A stretch of DNA of 64,000 nt from Chytridium lagenaria (lineage: Eukaryota; Chytridiomycota; Chytridiomycetes; Chytridiales; Chytridiaceae): assembly GCA_025449115.1 (NCBI GenBank), contig JAHLKC010000013.1:160001-224000 (forward strand). The letters run 5' to 3'. Position numbers and translations under genes: made by a program. The notes under the pieces are model-generated. The model had not been told where the DNA came from, ran no database searches, and saw only the letters and a program-made list of their open reading frames with translations. Numbering within the stretch: position 1 is the stretch's first letter; each line of letters opens with the position of its first letter. Shown piece after piece: positions 1-12,989 of the stretch.

Positions 1-3000
1 GAGACTACACTGAGCTGAAAAAGAGGGGGCTGGAGCTCTTAGTGAAGGGAGTTTTGAAGCCCTTAACGCAATGGTGCAAGCTTAAATCTGGTCAGGCTAT
101 GGATAGTGATGCAAGCAGGAAAAGTGGCGACGAGTCAAATGGTGGTGAAAAACAGGAGAAAGAGCCAAGTTTGGGGCTGGTAGTTGAGGGCGAGGAGCCT
201 AAGAGGATTAGCCGCAATGTTCGTGAAGATGATCCAACCGCTTTTGAGACATTGAAACATAGAAAGCAAGTTCTTCTTGAAGGAATCAAGAGATTCAACT
301 TTAAGCCTAAGAAGGTTAGCAGTCAGCCTTTATTTTTTTTTAGCTAACCTTACCAACTTTCTTTAGGGCATTCAATTTCTTCTGGACTCTGCCTGCATTC
401 CTTCAAGAACTCCAAGAGACATTGCCCTATTTTTGCTTCACACCGAAGGTTTGAACAAAAACATGATCGGAGAGTTTCTTGGAGAAGGGTATATACTTTA
501 CCATCTTTTGTTTACTTTATTGCATCATCTAAAGCTTTTTTTTTTTGGTGATTAGAGAGGAAGAGAACATTGCGATTATGCACGCTTTCGTCGATGAGAT
601 GGATTTCAATCAAATGCGTTTCACGCAAGCTCTTCGCAACTTCCTTCAAACTTTCCGGCTTCCTGGAGAGGCACAGAAGATCGATCGATTTATGCTCAAA
701 TTCGCTGAGCGCTATCTTCAAGGGAACTCCAGCACTTTCTCCAGTGCCGACACGGCATACGTCCTTGCTTACTCTACGATTATGTTAAATACTGACCAAC
801 ATAACGCTCAAGTTAAGAAAAGGATGACCAAGGCAGAGTTTTTAAAAAACAATAGGTTAGTGTAAAAATATTATCTTATATTCTAACGTACTATGTTATG
901 TTTCGTTTCTAACAGGGGCATTGATGAAGGGAAGGATTTGCCGGCGGAATTGCTTGAGGGCATTTTTGATGAAATTTTCTCTAACGAGATTGTGATGAAG
1001 GATGAGGTTAAACCAAGTGGAGGATCTTCTTCTTCGGGCGGTATTGGGTCCTCCCTTTCCGTTGATCTTAACGCCGATCGATACAGGAGCAAGAAGGAGG
1101 TTGCACAGTTTGCCATTGCTAGCGAGACTATGGCCATGAAGACCGAAGCAATGTTTAACACTATTCTCAAGTCTGGGAGCGCGAATGGTTCTGCGAATGC
1201 AAGCCGAATGGCATCAGGTATGGCTACACCATCAGGCTCAGTTTACAATTCCGGGTCTGGCACGATTCAGTTCTTCTCTGCAAGCCACTATGAACATGTG
1301 AAAGCGATGTTTGCTCTTATCTGGATGTCTGTTCTCACAGGTCTTTCTGGGCCTCTTCAAGAGAGTGAGGATCAGGAGACTATTGTCATAGCTCTGGAGG
1401 GTTTCCATTGTGCAGCACGAATTGCGTGCTTGTTCGATATGGAATTAGAGAGAAAGGCATTCGTATCGACATTATCTAAATTCACTCAATTGGGCAACCT
1501 TTCGGAGATTAGGAATAAAAACATCGAGGCTGTGAAAACTTTGCTCCTGATTGCTAACGAAATGGGTAATCAGCTTGGCGAAAGCTGGAAAGACGTCGTC
1601 GTTTGTGTCAGCCAGCTTGAAAAGCTGCAGGTTCTCGGATCTGATGCGAACCAAAGGTAAGTTTGTCTGCGATTGACTTAATTTTTAAAATTTATAGAAT
1701 GTCGGTTGACGCTAAATCCGCCACTCGAAAGGAACCTAACTCAGGAAAACTGGGTAGTAGATTCCCCAACGAAGAGATTGTTCTAGTTGCCTCGTCGCAA
1801 TCCATGACGCTTATCGTCGACCGACTCTTCACTTCGTCTGTTCGTCTGAACGAACTGCCATAGTAGAGTTTGTACGATCGCTTTGCAATGTGTCGTGGGA
1901 TGAAATTACGACATCGGTCGCAGCGTCCTCAGAAACGCCCCGCATGTATTGCCTTCAGCGTCTCGTCGAAATTTCGTACTACAATATGAAGCGTATCAGG
2001 GTTGAGTGGAGCAACATATGGGCGATATTGGGAGAGCACTTTAACAAAGTTGGCTGCCACCCGAATGCGCAAGTCTGCTTCTTTGCTCTTGACAAACTTC
2101 GTCAGTTGGCCATGAAGTTTTTAGAGCTGGAGGAGCTGCCTAACTTTAAGTTCCAAAAGGATTTTCTCAGACCATTTGAGCATGTCCTTGGAAACAATCC
2201 TGATCCCAAAATTAAGGACATGGTTTTGAGTTGTCTTCAGCAGATGATTCAGGCAAAAGGAAGTAAGTCCATGAAGAGTGGATGGAAAGCAATGTTTGGG
2301 GCCTTTATTAAGGCGGCTAGGGAGGCGAATGGTGAGTAAAATGAAGCCATAAAGCCGTATTAACAACATTTTCAGAGCAAATTCTTTTGCTGGCATTTGA
2401 TATTGTGAAGACAATATTTAAGAATCATTTTGAAAGTGTTGTGGCCAATCTGGCCTTACCCGACTTCATTTCATGTTTGGTGGAGTTTTGCAAAAATCGA
2501 AAGTTCGCTAAAACAAGGTTAACAATGATTTTAATCGAGTTATCGCTAACAACGTCCTAGTCTTCAATCTGTCGAAATACTTCGGCAAACCATACCCAGA
2601 ATTTTTGAAATGTCCAAAACGGCTGCGGGCTTTAAAATTCTTCAGTCTTCAGCAGCTGCCTCTGAAAAGACTACCTCGGAACTTCTCTCCTCATCGGGAG
2701 CTGCTGTTATTTTAAAGCAATCCGTCAATGCATCTACACCTGCGTCCGTACCCACCACTACGGTCCAGTCTCCCAACGGAAATCCTGGTGCTGTCCTAGA
2801 AACTCCAGTTGATGATCCCAATTTTAAGATCTGGTTCCCCATTCTCTTCGGACTATATGAAGTAGTCATGACTTGCGACTTAGAAGTTCGTACTCGTGGC
2901 TTGAACTATCTCTTTGATGCTTTGCGAACGCATGGGACTGCCTTTTCTAGAGATTCTTGGGAGGTTGTTTCAAAAGGAGTATTGTTTCCCATTTTCGACG

Positions 3001-4540
3001 ATCTTAAGCTCAGCCGGGTTGAGCACAGCAAGTTTGCTAACCGGGAGGATATGAGTGTATGGCTGAGTACAACGTTGATACAAGCATTGAGATGCTTTGT
3101 TGATTTGTACGGAACTTACTTTGATGCCCTCCGCTTCTGCATCGACCAATTATTTGAGCTTTTGACCGTTTGCATGACTCAAGGTAAGCAGATTAAAATT
3201 TCAAAAATGTTTTGTTATGATAATCTGATTTAAATACACAGAGAACGAAACTCTTGCCAGAATCGGGTCAACTTGTCTTCACCAGTTCATCGAGTCTAAT
3301 ATCGCTAGGCTAGACGATCCATCTGGATCGCATCTGCGCCACATTTTCCCATCTCTTCCGGGTGACAACGCCAGATGCCTTATTCTTTGATTACAGAACT
3401 CAGGCTCCCCAAGCCCCTCCTACCGTCATCGCTCCTCCAGAACACGACGAGCCGTCATCAGAAGAGCGGGCGTCTTTAAACCCTCCAGAATTGTCGCCAG
3501 GTGTCAGGACATCACTTGAGTCAAACTCCAGTGCGGTGACTACTCTTTCGACTGGGGCAACTGGGTCGTTCAACGTAAATGTGGGGGGCATCTCCCTTTT
3601 GAAAGGCGTCATGGACGAGGTGAACGATCCCGTCGTTCCTGATATTACTGGTCGACCTAAACCACAAAAGAAGGACTTCCAAGGCATAATTGCGAAATGC
3701 GTTCTCCACCTTCTCGTTATTCAAACGCTCCAAGAAATTCTAGCCACGGAAACTAACAACAACGCGCCGAACTCCATGTCGGTTTATCGTTCGTTGACTT
3801 CAAGGCATCTGCTTATCTTAGTCGATTGTTTGGAACGCAGCTACCGCTTTGCCGCGGCTTTCAATGCTGAGTTGGATCTTCGGATGGCTCTTTACAAGAT
3901 GGGTTTTATGAAGCAGCTCCCCAATCTGTTGAAACAGGAGACTACAAGTGTTAGCACATACGTTCAAATTTTGATACGTATGTATGCTGACCCTGAGCCT
4001 GAGCGTATCTCAATGAGGCCAGAGGTTGAAAGGAGATTGATCCCGTAAGCTCCTCATATTATTTATTATTTATTTATTGTATTTTATTTATACCTATTTT
4101 GCGCTTCCTCATGTTTTTAGAATTAACTTTAGTAACGCAAATTTCTTTAAAACAGCCTCAGCTATGACATCCTTGTCCATTTCAACACTCTGGATCCCGA
4201 CTCCAAGCGCCGTAATGTGACGGCGTGGCGACCTGTCGTGGTAGCGATTTTGAATGCTCTAGTAGATCTTGAGGATGAACAATTCAAGCAACATATACAC
4301 ACATTTTATGGCCCCGCTGTTGGACTGCTTCTGCAGGATCCAACGGGAGCAGCTGCCCCAGAGGTTCGATTAGCACTTCATTCATTGCTGATGAGGGTGG
4401 GGACTGTTTTTGGTATTTGCAAAGCGTCTGATTCTGCAGTCACTGTTGGGGCTCCAAACCCTTTGCTTCCGCCTCCGCCCATGAAAGGGGAGGCTGATGG
4501 TATCGAGGCTGATGACTCAGCAAACAACGAGCTTTGTTAA
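1..4540 (+). CDS. SEC7: SEC7/BIG-type ARF guanine-nucleotide exchange factor (5' partial)
   Basis: Large ARF-GEF that activates ARF GTPases at the trans-Golgi for vesicle budding. The Sec7 domain is visible from about 240 to 990, with the catalytic-glutamate loop FRLPGEAQKIDRFM and the following LNTDQHNAQVK helix. Downstream HDS-type helical repeats follow (for example IVEFVRSLCNVS), as in fungal Sec7 and animal BIG1/2. The N-terminal DCB/HUS region is mostly outside the window. Exons by splice signals: 1-314, 367-488, 556-855, 916-1656, 1698-2331, 2376-2517, 2561-3183, 3242-4044 and 4156-4540, ending in TAA. Two frame breaks inside conserved sequence, near 1857 and 3330, look like one-base indels because similarity resumes at once in another frame. 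Family assignment is secure; orthology to yeast SEC7 is inferred. Confidence 0.92.
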
Positions 4541-6785
4541 CTGTTATCGTTCATCTCGTTTTTCCCATATGTCTTTTTTAATACATTGATGCTTTTTAAA
4601 TACACTGCATCGTCAGTCAAATGCATCTGAGACTTGCCGTATGTTTTAATTGCATGATTATTTATTTCAGTTTCAAGAGTTGTTATAAAAATACTTAACG
4701 TCTTTGCTGAGAAAAAATCATTGATAGAAATGTGATATATTCAAATATCTAAAAGTTACAATGGCACCAAATCAATTGCGAGAGTGTTTCGTAACGTAGG
4801 CGGTCGAAAAAATGCAAGACTGCAAAGAGAGAACATATTTTGGTGATAAATAATAGAGTCCAAAGGTCCAAAAAACGCAGTATCGATAGATTTATTAAAT
4901 TTCATGGCTTCGTGAACACTTGGCGCCGCTTCCAGATCCCCATATGAGCGTAGAGAGTAGAGAAGGCAAGAGATAGGCTGCTTTAAACAATTGTCCGAGA
5001 ATCAATCCCACCGTAGCCTATGTACTGATTTGGAAAATCACCATTTAACGCGCTTCGATTCTAAAACATATCGCATTATATGGTCTAAGTAGGTATCTTT
5101 GCTGGCTTACCTCGAGAAATTTACGTGCCCTGCTGGTTGAAATTAGAGACTCAAACTGAGTTACGACTTGAGTAGGGCCATTGAAATAATCTCCTCCTCT
5201 CGGTTGGTGTGGGCACAGCGAAGGAGAGGATAGCGACTCCGGAAAGCAATAGATGGTTTAATGCACAGGCTTGGTTTAACTCCCTTTCGCGTACCTGATA
5301 CTTATGTTACGAAGTTTTAAAAGGCCTATCTCTGTGTGGAGTCCTAATAAAATGTTCCTAAGTAGATTGAAGGCAATTGCTTTCAACCAACCCATCTCAA
5401 AATTTAATAGCCAATAATATTACAAAAACTATTGTTTTGTGTTGGCACCGAAAAGTCGTTCCCACCCGCATGAGTGTATTTCAGTGATGCCGCCACCCTC
5501 CTGATGTAATGATCCAAAGACGAACTGTTAAAAAAAAGAATGAGCATCATTTCCCAGTTTTCCATTGTTCATATTAATGACAACAGATACTGAGTGGCTC
5601 AGTAACAATATCTCAACTTATGAGAATTGTTGGAATTAAGGTTCCGCAATATTCCATAAGTGCCTCCAATACAATCCCGGATAAGTAGCTTTCCATTGAG
5701 GTTAAAGCTCCCATTGAAGTTTCATGAACGATCGTCGATAACGTACAAAGCTCTAACCCTTTCGCAGTTGTGGCCGCTTCATTGCTTGCGTCCTTCTTAC
5801 TATGTGCCATGTTAACAGAATGGGAGCTAGACCGTCGCAGTCTTTCTAGAGATGATATGGTGAACTAGGAGTTGATTAATGAACTTCATTAAGAAGCATT
5901 CGCCCTCGAGATTACTTTGCGAGAACAGGATATGAGAAGGTGAGTGAAGTGATACGAAGAGAGGTAAAGCTTGAGTTCGTAGAGAGGGTTATTGACATTT
6001 TCCCGCCAGCACAATCTTCAAAGACCTTTTGCAAAATATTGCCGTTTGAGCGGGCGAAAGACCGGCATGTCGCCTAATCGACGACAGCGTGAAGTACCGC
6101 TTTCGTGAAGTACCGGCTTATGAGAAATTTACGAAAGCGCTCTCGTCGGAATGTAGGGTTCCGAAGGACAATAGGACGACATCTCCCAAGAACTTCACTA
6201 GTCACCTTCGTAAGTGCTAAGGACTTCAATAAATACAAACATATGAACTCCGACGATCAGCTCGGATGACACCTTACCCTCTTCTCCTAAAGCGCTCAAG
6301 TCAAAAACATACATACCAAGGTGGAGATTCTTTTAAAAAAGAAAATCACGATATATCAACGATAGCCTACAAACGTCAATAAGCTAACGAGAAAAGAGCC
6401 AGAATTCAATCATTGCCTTCGCCAAAGCTTACCACAGCCAGAAAGTCCTTTTCTACAAACGATTCTCCAAGCTTTCAACATTCCGTGAGATTTTCAGGTT
6501 TACTCTCGTTTATGAATGTTCCACTGACATATCTTGCTATGAAAGCGGTAAGGATTGGGGTCACCCTAATATAGAAGGGCTGTATATGCAGCATCCTTTC
6601 GCAGAGGTCTTCATCGTATAATCATTTGAGTTCAACGAATTCACTACGAATTCACTTGATGTCAACATTTGGTATATTAGATTTGCATGTACAGTGGGGC
6701 CGGTCGGCTTATATAAATGTGGCTGGCTGAATATCTCAGCATGCAGTCGTAAGGCTTAAGCTGATGCCATCCTTTTTAGTAACGA
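4541..6785. other. Gene-poor intergenic stretch
   Basis: AT-rich 3' flank of the SEC7 gene, then about 2 kb with many stops in all frames. The only open frame that might be coding is the small minus-strand candidate listed separately. No tRNA, repeat array or transposon terminus was seen. Confidence 0.5.
5613..5810 (-). CDS. Possible small gene, unrecognised
   Basis: A 65-codon frame starting at an ATG at 5810 on the minus strand. Its centre is an amphipathic stretch (SMESYLSGIVLEALMEYC). A GTTGAG donor-like site at 5617 and a T-rich acceptor ending at 5525 could join it to a second exon that opens with RLWIITSG or, in another phase, SLDHYIRRVAASLKY. The phases do not match cleanly without a one-base correction. 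I do not recognise the product. It could be a small helical (histone-fold-like) subunit or simply a chance frame. Confidence 0.22.
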   Translation of the reverse strand: MAHSKKDASNEAATTAKGLELCTLSTIVHETSMGALTSMESYLSGIVLEALMEYCGTLIPTILIS

Positions 6786-7304
6786 TTACTCGAGCAACCG
6801 TCGGGTCATTTCAAGGCCAACAATAACCATCCACCACCAGACTGCCATAGGAGCACTTCCGTTTGCAATCGTATCCTCTATCGTTTTTAACCTCAAAATC
6901 ATTCCAGTAATGGTTCTCATTGCCCATTTCCTAAACCTTCGGAAGTAAAGAAAGAGCAAAAGATGGCGTATTCCACGCCCAATATTTTCCTTGACGGTCT
7001 TGCTAATTTGCTGCCGCAGCACATTCCAGGGGATGGAAAAAATATACCAAAGCGTTGATGTTGCAGTTGCTCTTTTGGGGCTTGATGGAACGGTATCCTG
7101 ATGTTGTAAGGCAGCCAGGGATCGAGTCAGATGTTCGATAGATAACTCTAGCTCGACGATGCGGTTCTCCAAATCAAAAACATTCTTCGCATCCCTCGTT
7201 GTCGGCTCAGATAAGATCATTTCTGAGTGCTTGCCCTCGCCCAATTCCTCATCCTCCTCCTCATCGCGTGATGTGACAGCCTTTCCGTCTGATGGTAAGG
7301 CCAT
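6786..7304 (-). CDS. Small coiled-coil protein with hydrophobic C-terminus, unrecognised
   Basis: A 172-aa single-exon frame starting at ATG 7304 in the context caataATGG. The N-terminal 40 residues are acidic (DEEEDEELGEG). A short coiled coil follows (LENRIVELELSIEHLTRSLAAL, about 45-66). Then come two hydrophobic or aromatic segments: one around WYIFSIPWNVL, and one at the end around AVWWWMVIVGLEM that could be a C-terminal membrane anchor. The layout is that of a small tail-anchored or membrane-associated adaptor. No family is recognised. Its ATG lies 68 bp from the ATG of the divergent gene at 7373, so the two may share a promoter. Confidence 0.5.
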   Translation of the reverse strand: MALPSDGKAVTSRDEEEDEELGEGKHSEMILSEPTTRDAKNVFDLENRIVELELSIEHLTRSLAALQHQDTVPSSPKRATATSTLWYIFSIPWNVLRQQISKTVKENIGRGIRHLLLFLYFRRFRKWAMRTITGMILRLKTIEDTIANGSAPMAVWWWMVIVGLEMTRRLLE

Positions 7305-7372
7305 TATTGATGTGACAAATCGCCTTCTTTTCGAAAAAAAAGTTTTCCTTTATTAATATCTGTGCCCAAGTG
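7305..7372. promoter_or_regulatory. Short divergent intergenic region
   Basis: The 68 bp between the start codons of the minus-strand gene (7304) and the plus-strand gene (7373). It holds an A-run and an AT-rich TTTATTAATATC segment. A shared bidirectional promoter is inferred from arrangement only. Confidence 0.35.
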
Positions 7373-10300
7373 ATGGCCTATGCACCTGTTGCAGCATCAA
7401 AACTAGCACTATCTCATCATCATCACCTCCGTTCATCGGCTCATCTATCGTCGCCAATATCACGGAGCACCGTAATTTTTGGCCTCACTGCCGCCGTAGC
7501 CGCCGTTGTGGAGTTACGGCCTATTGTTGGTTATCTTCACCACAAGTCTCTACGTCTTCATCAAGCCGAAGACGAAAGAGAAGTTTTAAATAGATCCCAG
7601 CAAAGTTCGTCTCTGCAGATTGATTCCCAGGCAACTATGCAGGAAGATAAGAAGGAGCAGAATCATAAGGAAGAATCATTCCGTGGGAGCGGTATCTTGC
7701 CTTCGGATTTTCCGACCAAACCTGCCTCCGCTTCTCACTGCTCACATTGCGGGAATTTACTGAACGCCTCTCCGTCACAAGCTTACCCAGTTTCTCTCTT
7801 AACAACTGATGATGTACCTTTAGAATGTGGATCAACAGCCATCCCAGTCTTACTAAAGCGCCCATCTTCTACGCTTAATCTGTCCCGAAACTATCTTCAC
7901 AGAAGATGCTGCAGCACCTCCACTTCGCAAGATCCACAACGCCCCCTCTCCTATATCCTCTCCATCCAGCTCCGAAGCTGCCGTGAATCTCTCACCGGTG
8001 GGGTTCACCAATCACAGCCCCAGCGTGATAGCTCATTTACATATTACTTCTCCAATGCTCGAACCGCAACATTTCAACCCCGATGTTCTTTCTGATATCA
8101 GCTCTGTACCCTCTGAAGGCTCGGCATTATCTTCAGCTGCATCCCTCGCAGGCATGCATGCACTTGGAAGCTTAACGAATAGTTCCATGTCTGATGATGT
8201 TCCGACACTGCATGCTGAGATTTCTAGGCTTAGACAGCACAATGTTGCGTCTCGGTCTCTTAACAAAAACTTGAAGCCCAGGTTTGATCGTTTCCATTCA
8301 GTATGTCTCATAAATCTTCTCCTTACACATTTTGTTATATGTTTTTTCTTTTTCAGGTTCGATTGCTTAACCGTAAACGCGACGCACTCGCTGAATCTCT
8401 TCGCGGTTTGAAGAAAGATGTTCGATCAGAGCGTGACGCACGCTTTGTTGTTGAGCGATATATGAACGATCGTATGAAAAAAATGGAGCTAGACCTAGAG
8501 TTTAAAGAGACGAGCTTCTGGAGCTTAGGGATCGTGAGCGGGAACTTCTTGATGAAATCGAGTATAGGACTTACTTTGATGATGGTTCGTCGCGACCAGG
8601 ACAACCGGAGCCAGCTTCATCTCGATTCATCTCGTTTTCGGCCGAACCAAAACTTTCGACGGGCCTGGAGAGTGACGATTTCCCGTCTATTATTAAAGCA
8701 CATGACGGTGGAAAAGAGGAATGGAATGAGGAAGATGAAGGAAAAACTGACGATGAAGAGGAGAGCGGAGCTTCTGCGAGTCGGGAGCCTGAGGAGGGTT
8801 ACGGTTCTGAGGAGTCCACCGAAGGTTCTCCTTCTCGGCTTTCTGATGGTACCATGACCAATATGTCTATCGCATACACTACATCTTCACATTCCCGGCG
8901 ACGATCTGAGGACGCCGGAGGGTGCCTTGGGCGCAGGGATTCGGATATGACAGATACCCCTCTCACCCCAGCATTTCCAAGGGAGCTTGGGTTTTACGAG
9001 ACTGCCAAAGATAAAATCCTTCAGGAATTGGTGTCGGATGCGTCGCCTTCAACTATTTTGGTGGATTTAGATGAACTTGTTGCAACACATGGGGCTTCAA
9101 ATCAGGGTTGCTTAAGAGTGGTTGTGGAGTGTTTGTTGAGGTACGTCGAGATCAAAGCAAATTGCTCTGGGACGAGGAATGCTAAGCCTTTTGATGCGGT
9201 GGAAAAGGTAAACATTTTTTTTTGCTAGCGCCTTGATCAATATATTAATGATTTGATTTTTTTTTTTTTTGTTTTTTTAAGATTCTTTCGAAGTACTGGA
9301 AGCTTATTTCTGCCTCAGTCGATACACCGGACGATGAAATCCATCTTCTGGAGTCTTTGGAACTGGCGTGTGCTTCTCCACCAACGCGTATCCAGCTTCA
9401 TCGTATTGTTGTCATGGGATTATATCGGCACGATATTATTCAGCCAGAGGCTGTGATCCTTTGGTCAACAAAGGAAGGCCCTGATACTGTGAAAGAAATC
9501 CGTGAACAGGTAAATATCTTTTGTTTTGCTTTGCGGTTCTCACCTGTTCCCATTTTAGGCCGAGTCATTCGTTTCGTGGCTTAAGGATAATCTTGAGGCG
9601 GAGAGTGATGGGGGTGATGATATTCTTGATCCTTCATCGGAAGCTACGGGTGATGAAGAGGAAGAGGATGACGGTGAAGAGGATGAGGAAGACGATGAAG
9701 ATGAAGATGAAGATGCGAATGTTAGTGATGAGTGTGGAAGCTTGGAGTGCGTCAATATCGAGTTTGAGTACGTGCCTGCTCGGAAGGCTGCATCTTTTGA
9801 TGTTGGAAAAGACGACGACGATGAAAATGATGACGAAGATGAGGATGATGAGGATGATGGAGATGATGGAGATGATGATGTTGACGATGAAGACGTAGAG
9901 CAATTTCCTTCATCTTCGTTATTAACTCCAAAGCCGTCCACTGGATGCCTTTCGGCAGAAGTTTCTCAGAACTTTCCCCGTGTATCAGCTCTCTTGATGA
10001 CGTTGAGGAGGGATCCTTAGGGTCGGTAATGAGTTTGGAATTGGTTGACGCTGCTTGCAAAGCTGAATCTGGAATGTCATCCGCCATCTCAACTCCTTTC
10101 TTTTCGTTTACAAAGTCTACAAGCTCCTCATCTACAGCTCTCGCAGCCTCCGCAAAACCTCCCATAATCCTCCTCGACACTGATGAATCCATCCCGGTTG
10201 GCATAACTACCTCTGCTACTTCTTCTACCCGCTTAAACCACTCCATTGACTCTTTCCCCGACCCAATCCCCATCATCGACATGTCCTCCAGGCCTTTCCT

Positions 10301-10634
10301 CCCAGGGACCGTCCCCATCACCTTCCCTACCATCCCTCTCCCTCTCCCAGACATCCCCTCGCCGAGATCCTCCCGCACCACCCGTCGCCATCGAGCAACC
10401 CCATCCCCGCCGCCCCCGTTTGACGACTGGGACTCCGCAACGCCTGGAACGTTAAAGCCGTCGTCGTCGTGGACTTCGATGGGGATCGGGAGGGATCGGG
10501 CGTCGACCACGGTTAATCGGGCCAGGTCGTCGTCGAGTGCGAGTAGTGTTGGGACGGGGAGTAGTGGGGCAGGGAAACGAGTGACGTTTTCTAGAGTTGT
10601 TGGGGTTGTGGATGGGGGGATGGAGGATGCGTGA
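7373..10634 (+). CDS. Coiled-coil protein with W2 (eIF2B-epsilon/eIF5 C-terminal-like) domain and an RVTF motif
   Basis: A Ser-rich N-terminal region (with CSHCGN) leads into a charged coiled coil encoded about 8200-8560 (RLRQHN, then RKRDALAESLRGLKKDV, then RDRERELLDEIEY). An acidic, Ser-rich linker follows. The helical segment encoded about 8980-9600 begins ELGFYETAKDKILQEL and ends with the W2 signature EAVILWSTKEG and AESFVSWLKD followed by an acidic tail. W2 domains bind eIF2-beta lysine boxes. The eIF2B-epsilon nucleotidyltransferase and hexapeptide regions are absent, so this is not eIF2B-epsilon. The last 20 residues contain KRVTFS, matching the PP1-docking RVxF consensus. Introns: 8301-8356, 9208-9281, 9510-9558. 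One-base frame breaks lie near 7890, 8511 and 9945-10015. The domain call is by eye; function is unknown. Confidence 0.6.
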
Positions 10635-10652
10635 TCTCTTCCAGCCTTTCCT

Positions 10653-10675
10653 CCCCCCCCCCCCCCCCCCCCCCC
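10653..10675 (+). repeat. 23-nt poly-C tract
   Basis: An uninterrupted run of C starting 18 nt after the TGA of the W2-domain gene, inside the presumed 3' UTR. Length is approximate because homopolymers are the error-prone class in this sequence. Confidence 0.85.
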
Positions 10676-12915
10676 ACCCTTGTTTATCTATTTATTTATT
10701 ATACTTCCTTGCATTGTCGACGATGCGGTATTGTTTTCCGCTCCTACTCCGCCCCGATATGTATCTTTTATATTTTTACGTACATACTGGCCGTGCCTGG
10801 TTCTTTTCTTATTCTTGGTGTCTTTTCGTCTTGTAATCTTTCTCTCGTCTATTTAATGTCCATTCTTTGGTCCTCTTTTCTACGGAGGAAGTCTCCCCCA
10901 TCCCTTACCCCTTACCCCTCTCAAAAAAAATTCCGTGCGTGTACCTATGACAGTCACGCTGTCGCTCAAATTCCTCCACCTCCCCGCCTTTGATAATAGT
11001 AAATTTATACCTCAAAACCCATTTATCGTCTTTAAAGTGGATCTGTATTCGATGTGGGATTATGATGCGGAGCAGAAGGAGGTAGTAAAGTTGCAAATAT
11101 CCAGGATTAATTGTGTTAAACAATGTTGACAAATACTGTTTATTGATATTTGGAAAAAAGTTATTGGTGATTTATAGAAGAGTGTGTACTTAAGCGAGTG
11201 AAGTCACAGAAGAAGTACAGAATAAAGACAGCGAAGAAGAACGCCGAAAACAAAGTGAGAAAAAAAGTACCCAACCAACATATCAATAACGAATAAATAA
11301 CTGAACTATTTCAAAAATTATCTATATATTACATATGAACAAATGATCGCTGGCGGTGGCCTACATCTTGGGGTGCACTATGAAATAGATTTGAAAAAAA
11401 TTATGTAAAAAAGGTTTGATGCATATTTCTCTCCGTCAAATGACCATATGCTGAAAAGAAACTCCTAGTGCAGCCTAAGCGAGTAACGATTATCTTTTTT
11501 GTGATAAGCTTTATCTTATTTCTATTCCGTACTTGATATGTCCCAAAAATGGGGTAATTGTATACATGTGCGTACTCACTAAGCCTAATATTTTTCGCTC
11601 GAAGTGCATGTTGTAGAGCCTTCTTGAGCCACGCACCAACCTTTAGCATCACTTTCTAAACTCACTACATTATTTAAAAGGCGGAAGCTTGCTTTAACGT
11701 CACCTCTTTGTTTAGCCGAAAAACGATATTGATGAAAAATAATGATAACTTTTGAAAACTATTATAATAGAAAAGAAACGCCGTCGCTGTTATGTCAAAA
11801 AATGGACGGGTTTTACTTAGAAATAAAGTCTAAGCTGTTAAATGTAGGTCGTAAAGAAAGAACGAAGGGAGAAACATCGATTGCGATGGCTAATAATGGA
11901 ACGAACACATATTAATTATTAGCAGCAACATTCATGCTGAGTACGAATTTCACGCAGCTATAACAGATCTCTAAGATGAGACTCTCGTCACATCCTTTAT
12001 AAGTACCACATATTACTCCACAGATCCCATATCAACGACCCCAACCTTTCCCGCGCATCATTATCGCCGTTCCATGGCCTCCTTCAAACATGCAGTAACA
12101 CCTCCTATACCCTCCCCTCTCAACACCTCATTTAATCCATCACAATCTTCCGCTAATTAACCTTTGCCACTAATCAGGGACTCCTTCTTCCGGCATAGAT
12201 GATATACAACATGATCCGTCAACAATCTACTCCTTGATTTCCCCGATGATCCCCACCCAAATCGCACGGAACCGCACCCACAATCCTCCTCTGTCCCACT
12301 CTTATCCCGAATGCCTGCACTTGATTCGAAATTCACATTGTGAGATGTGAGTTTACTAACGGCGATACCACTTAAGCGTAAGCCCTTTACCACAACCTTG
12401 TCTTCAACCACCACATCGCTTTCCCTCTTCTACTCCCTATTTGGCCAAATTGGCGAACCACAGCAAACCTCCGGCAGATGTTCCTCAGCTAAAGGTTCTC
12501 CCAACAGCCAGCAATCTATGATCTAATAGAGCCTGCAACGCGGTGGTTGGCAGCGATTCCCAGGCGTCAACAGTTTAAAAATCCTCCAGTACTTAAAACC
12601 CCAGTCTCATTCCCTAGCCCTATTCGTTCTGTCCCATCCACAAGTAACCAGGCACTTAAAAGGATCCACCACATCCCCGATATAACCATACCTGCCGTCT
12701 TACCAACAAAATAAACTCATTACCAATTGATGAATATCTCGTCAGCCGTCAAATACACTGTTGGAATGACCATTGATGCCATCGTGATCTCGGGAGCTTC
12801 AATGGATACGCATGATGGATTTATTTGTCATTTGATAAAATTTCGGTGACAGTGTTAAATACATTTGACAAACATCATATGTGCAATCTGATTGGTTGAA
12901 TAATTAAATTTAGAG
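10676..12915. other. Gene-free stretch
   Basis: The 3' flank of the W2 gene followed by AT-rich DNA. Short minus-strand frames at 11401-11652 and 12157-12414 have no recognisable motif and no splice continuation, so I see nothing I can support as a gene. Confidence 0.5.
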
Positions 12916-12924
12916 TATAAAAAG
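12916..12924 (+). promoter_or_regulatory. TATA box (TATAAAAAG)
   Basis: A strong TATA element with an ATTGGTTG (CCAAT-like, reverse) motif about 25 nt upstream. It sits 74 nt before the first ATG of a short frame and about 330 nt before an AATAAA signal, a complete small transcription-unit layout. Confidence 0.5.
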
Positions 12925-12989
12925 AGGCCATTCCACTGCAATGGTCCATTATCGTTTTTTCTCACTAAGAAAAACGCAACTCATTTAAA

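Noticed and set aside
9752..10510. Long minus-strand ORF (252 codons) opposite the W2-domain gene
   Set aside because: It lies opposite the acidic GAT/GAA-rich and Ser-rich coding sequence; poly-His translation is a mirror of Asp-rich codons. No splice or motif support.
7373..10634. Calling the W2 protein eIF2B-epsilon
   Set aside because: No nucleotidyltransferase or hexapeptide-repeat region is encoded; only the W2-like C-terminal part is shared.
12157..12414. 85-codon minus-strand ORF
   Set aside because: No motif, no splice continuation, no promoter signal.
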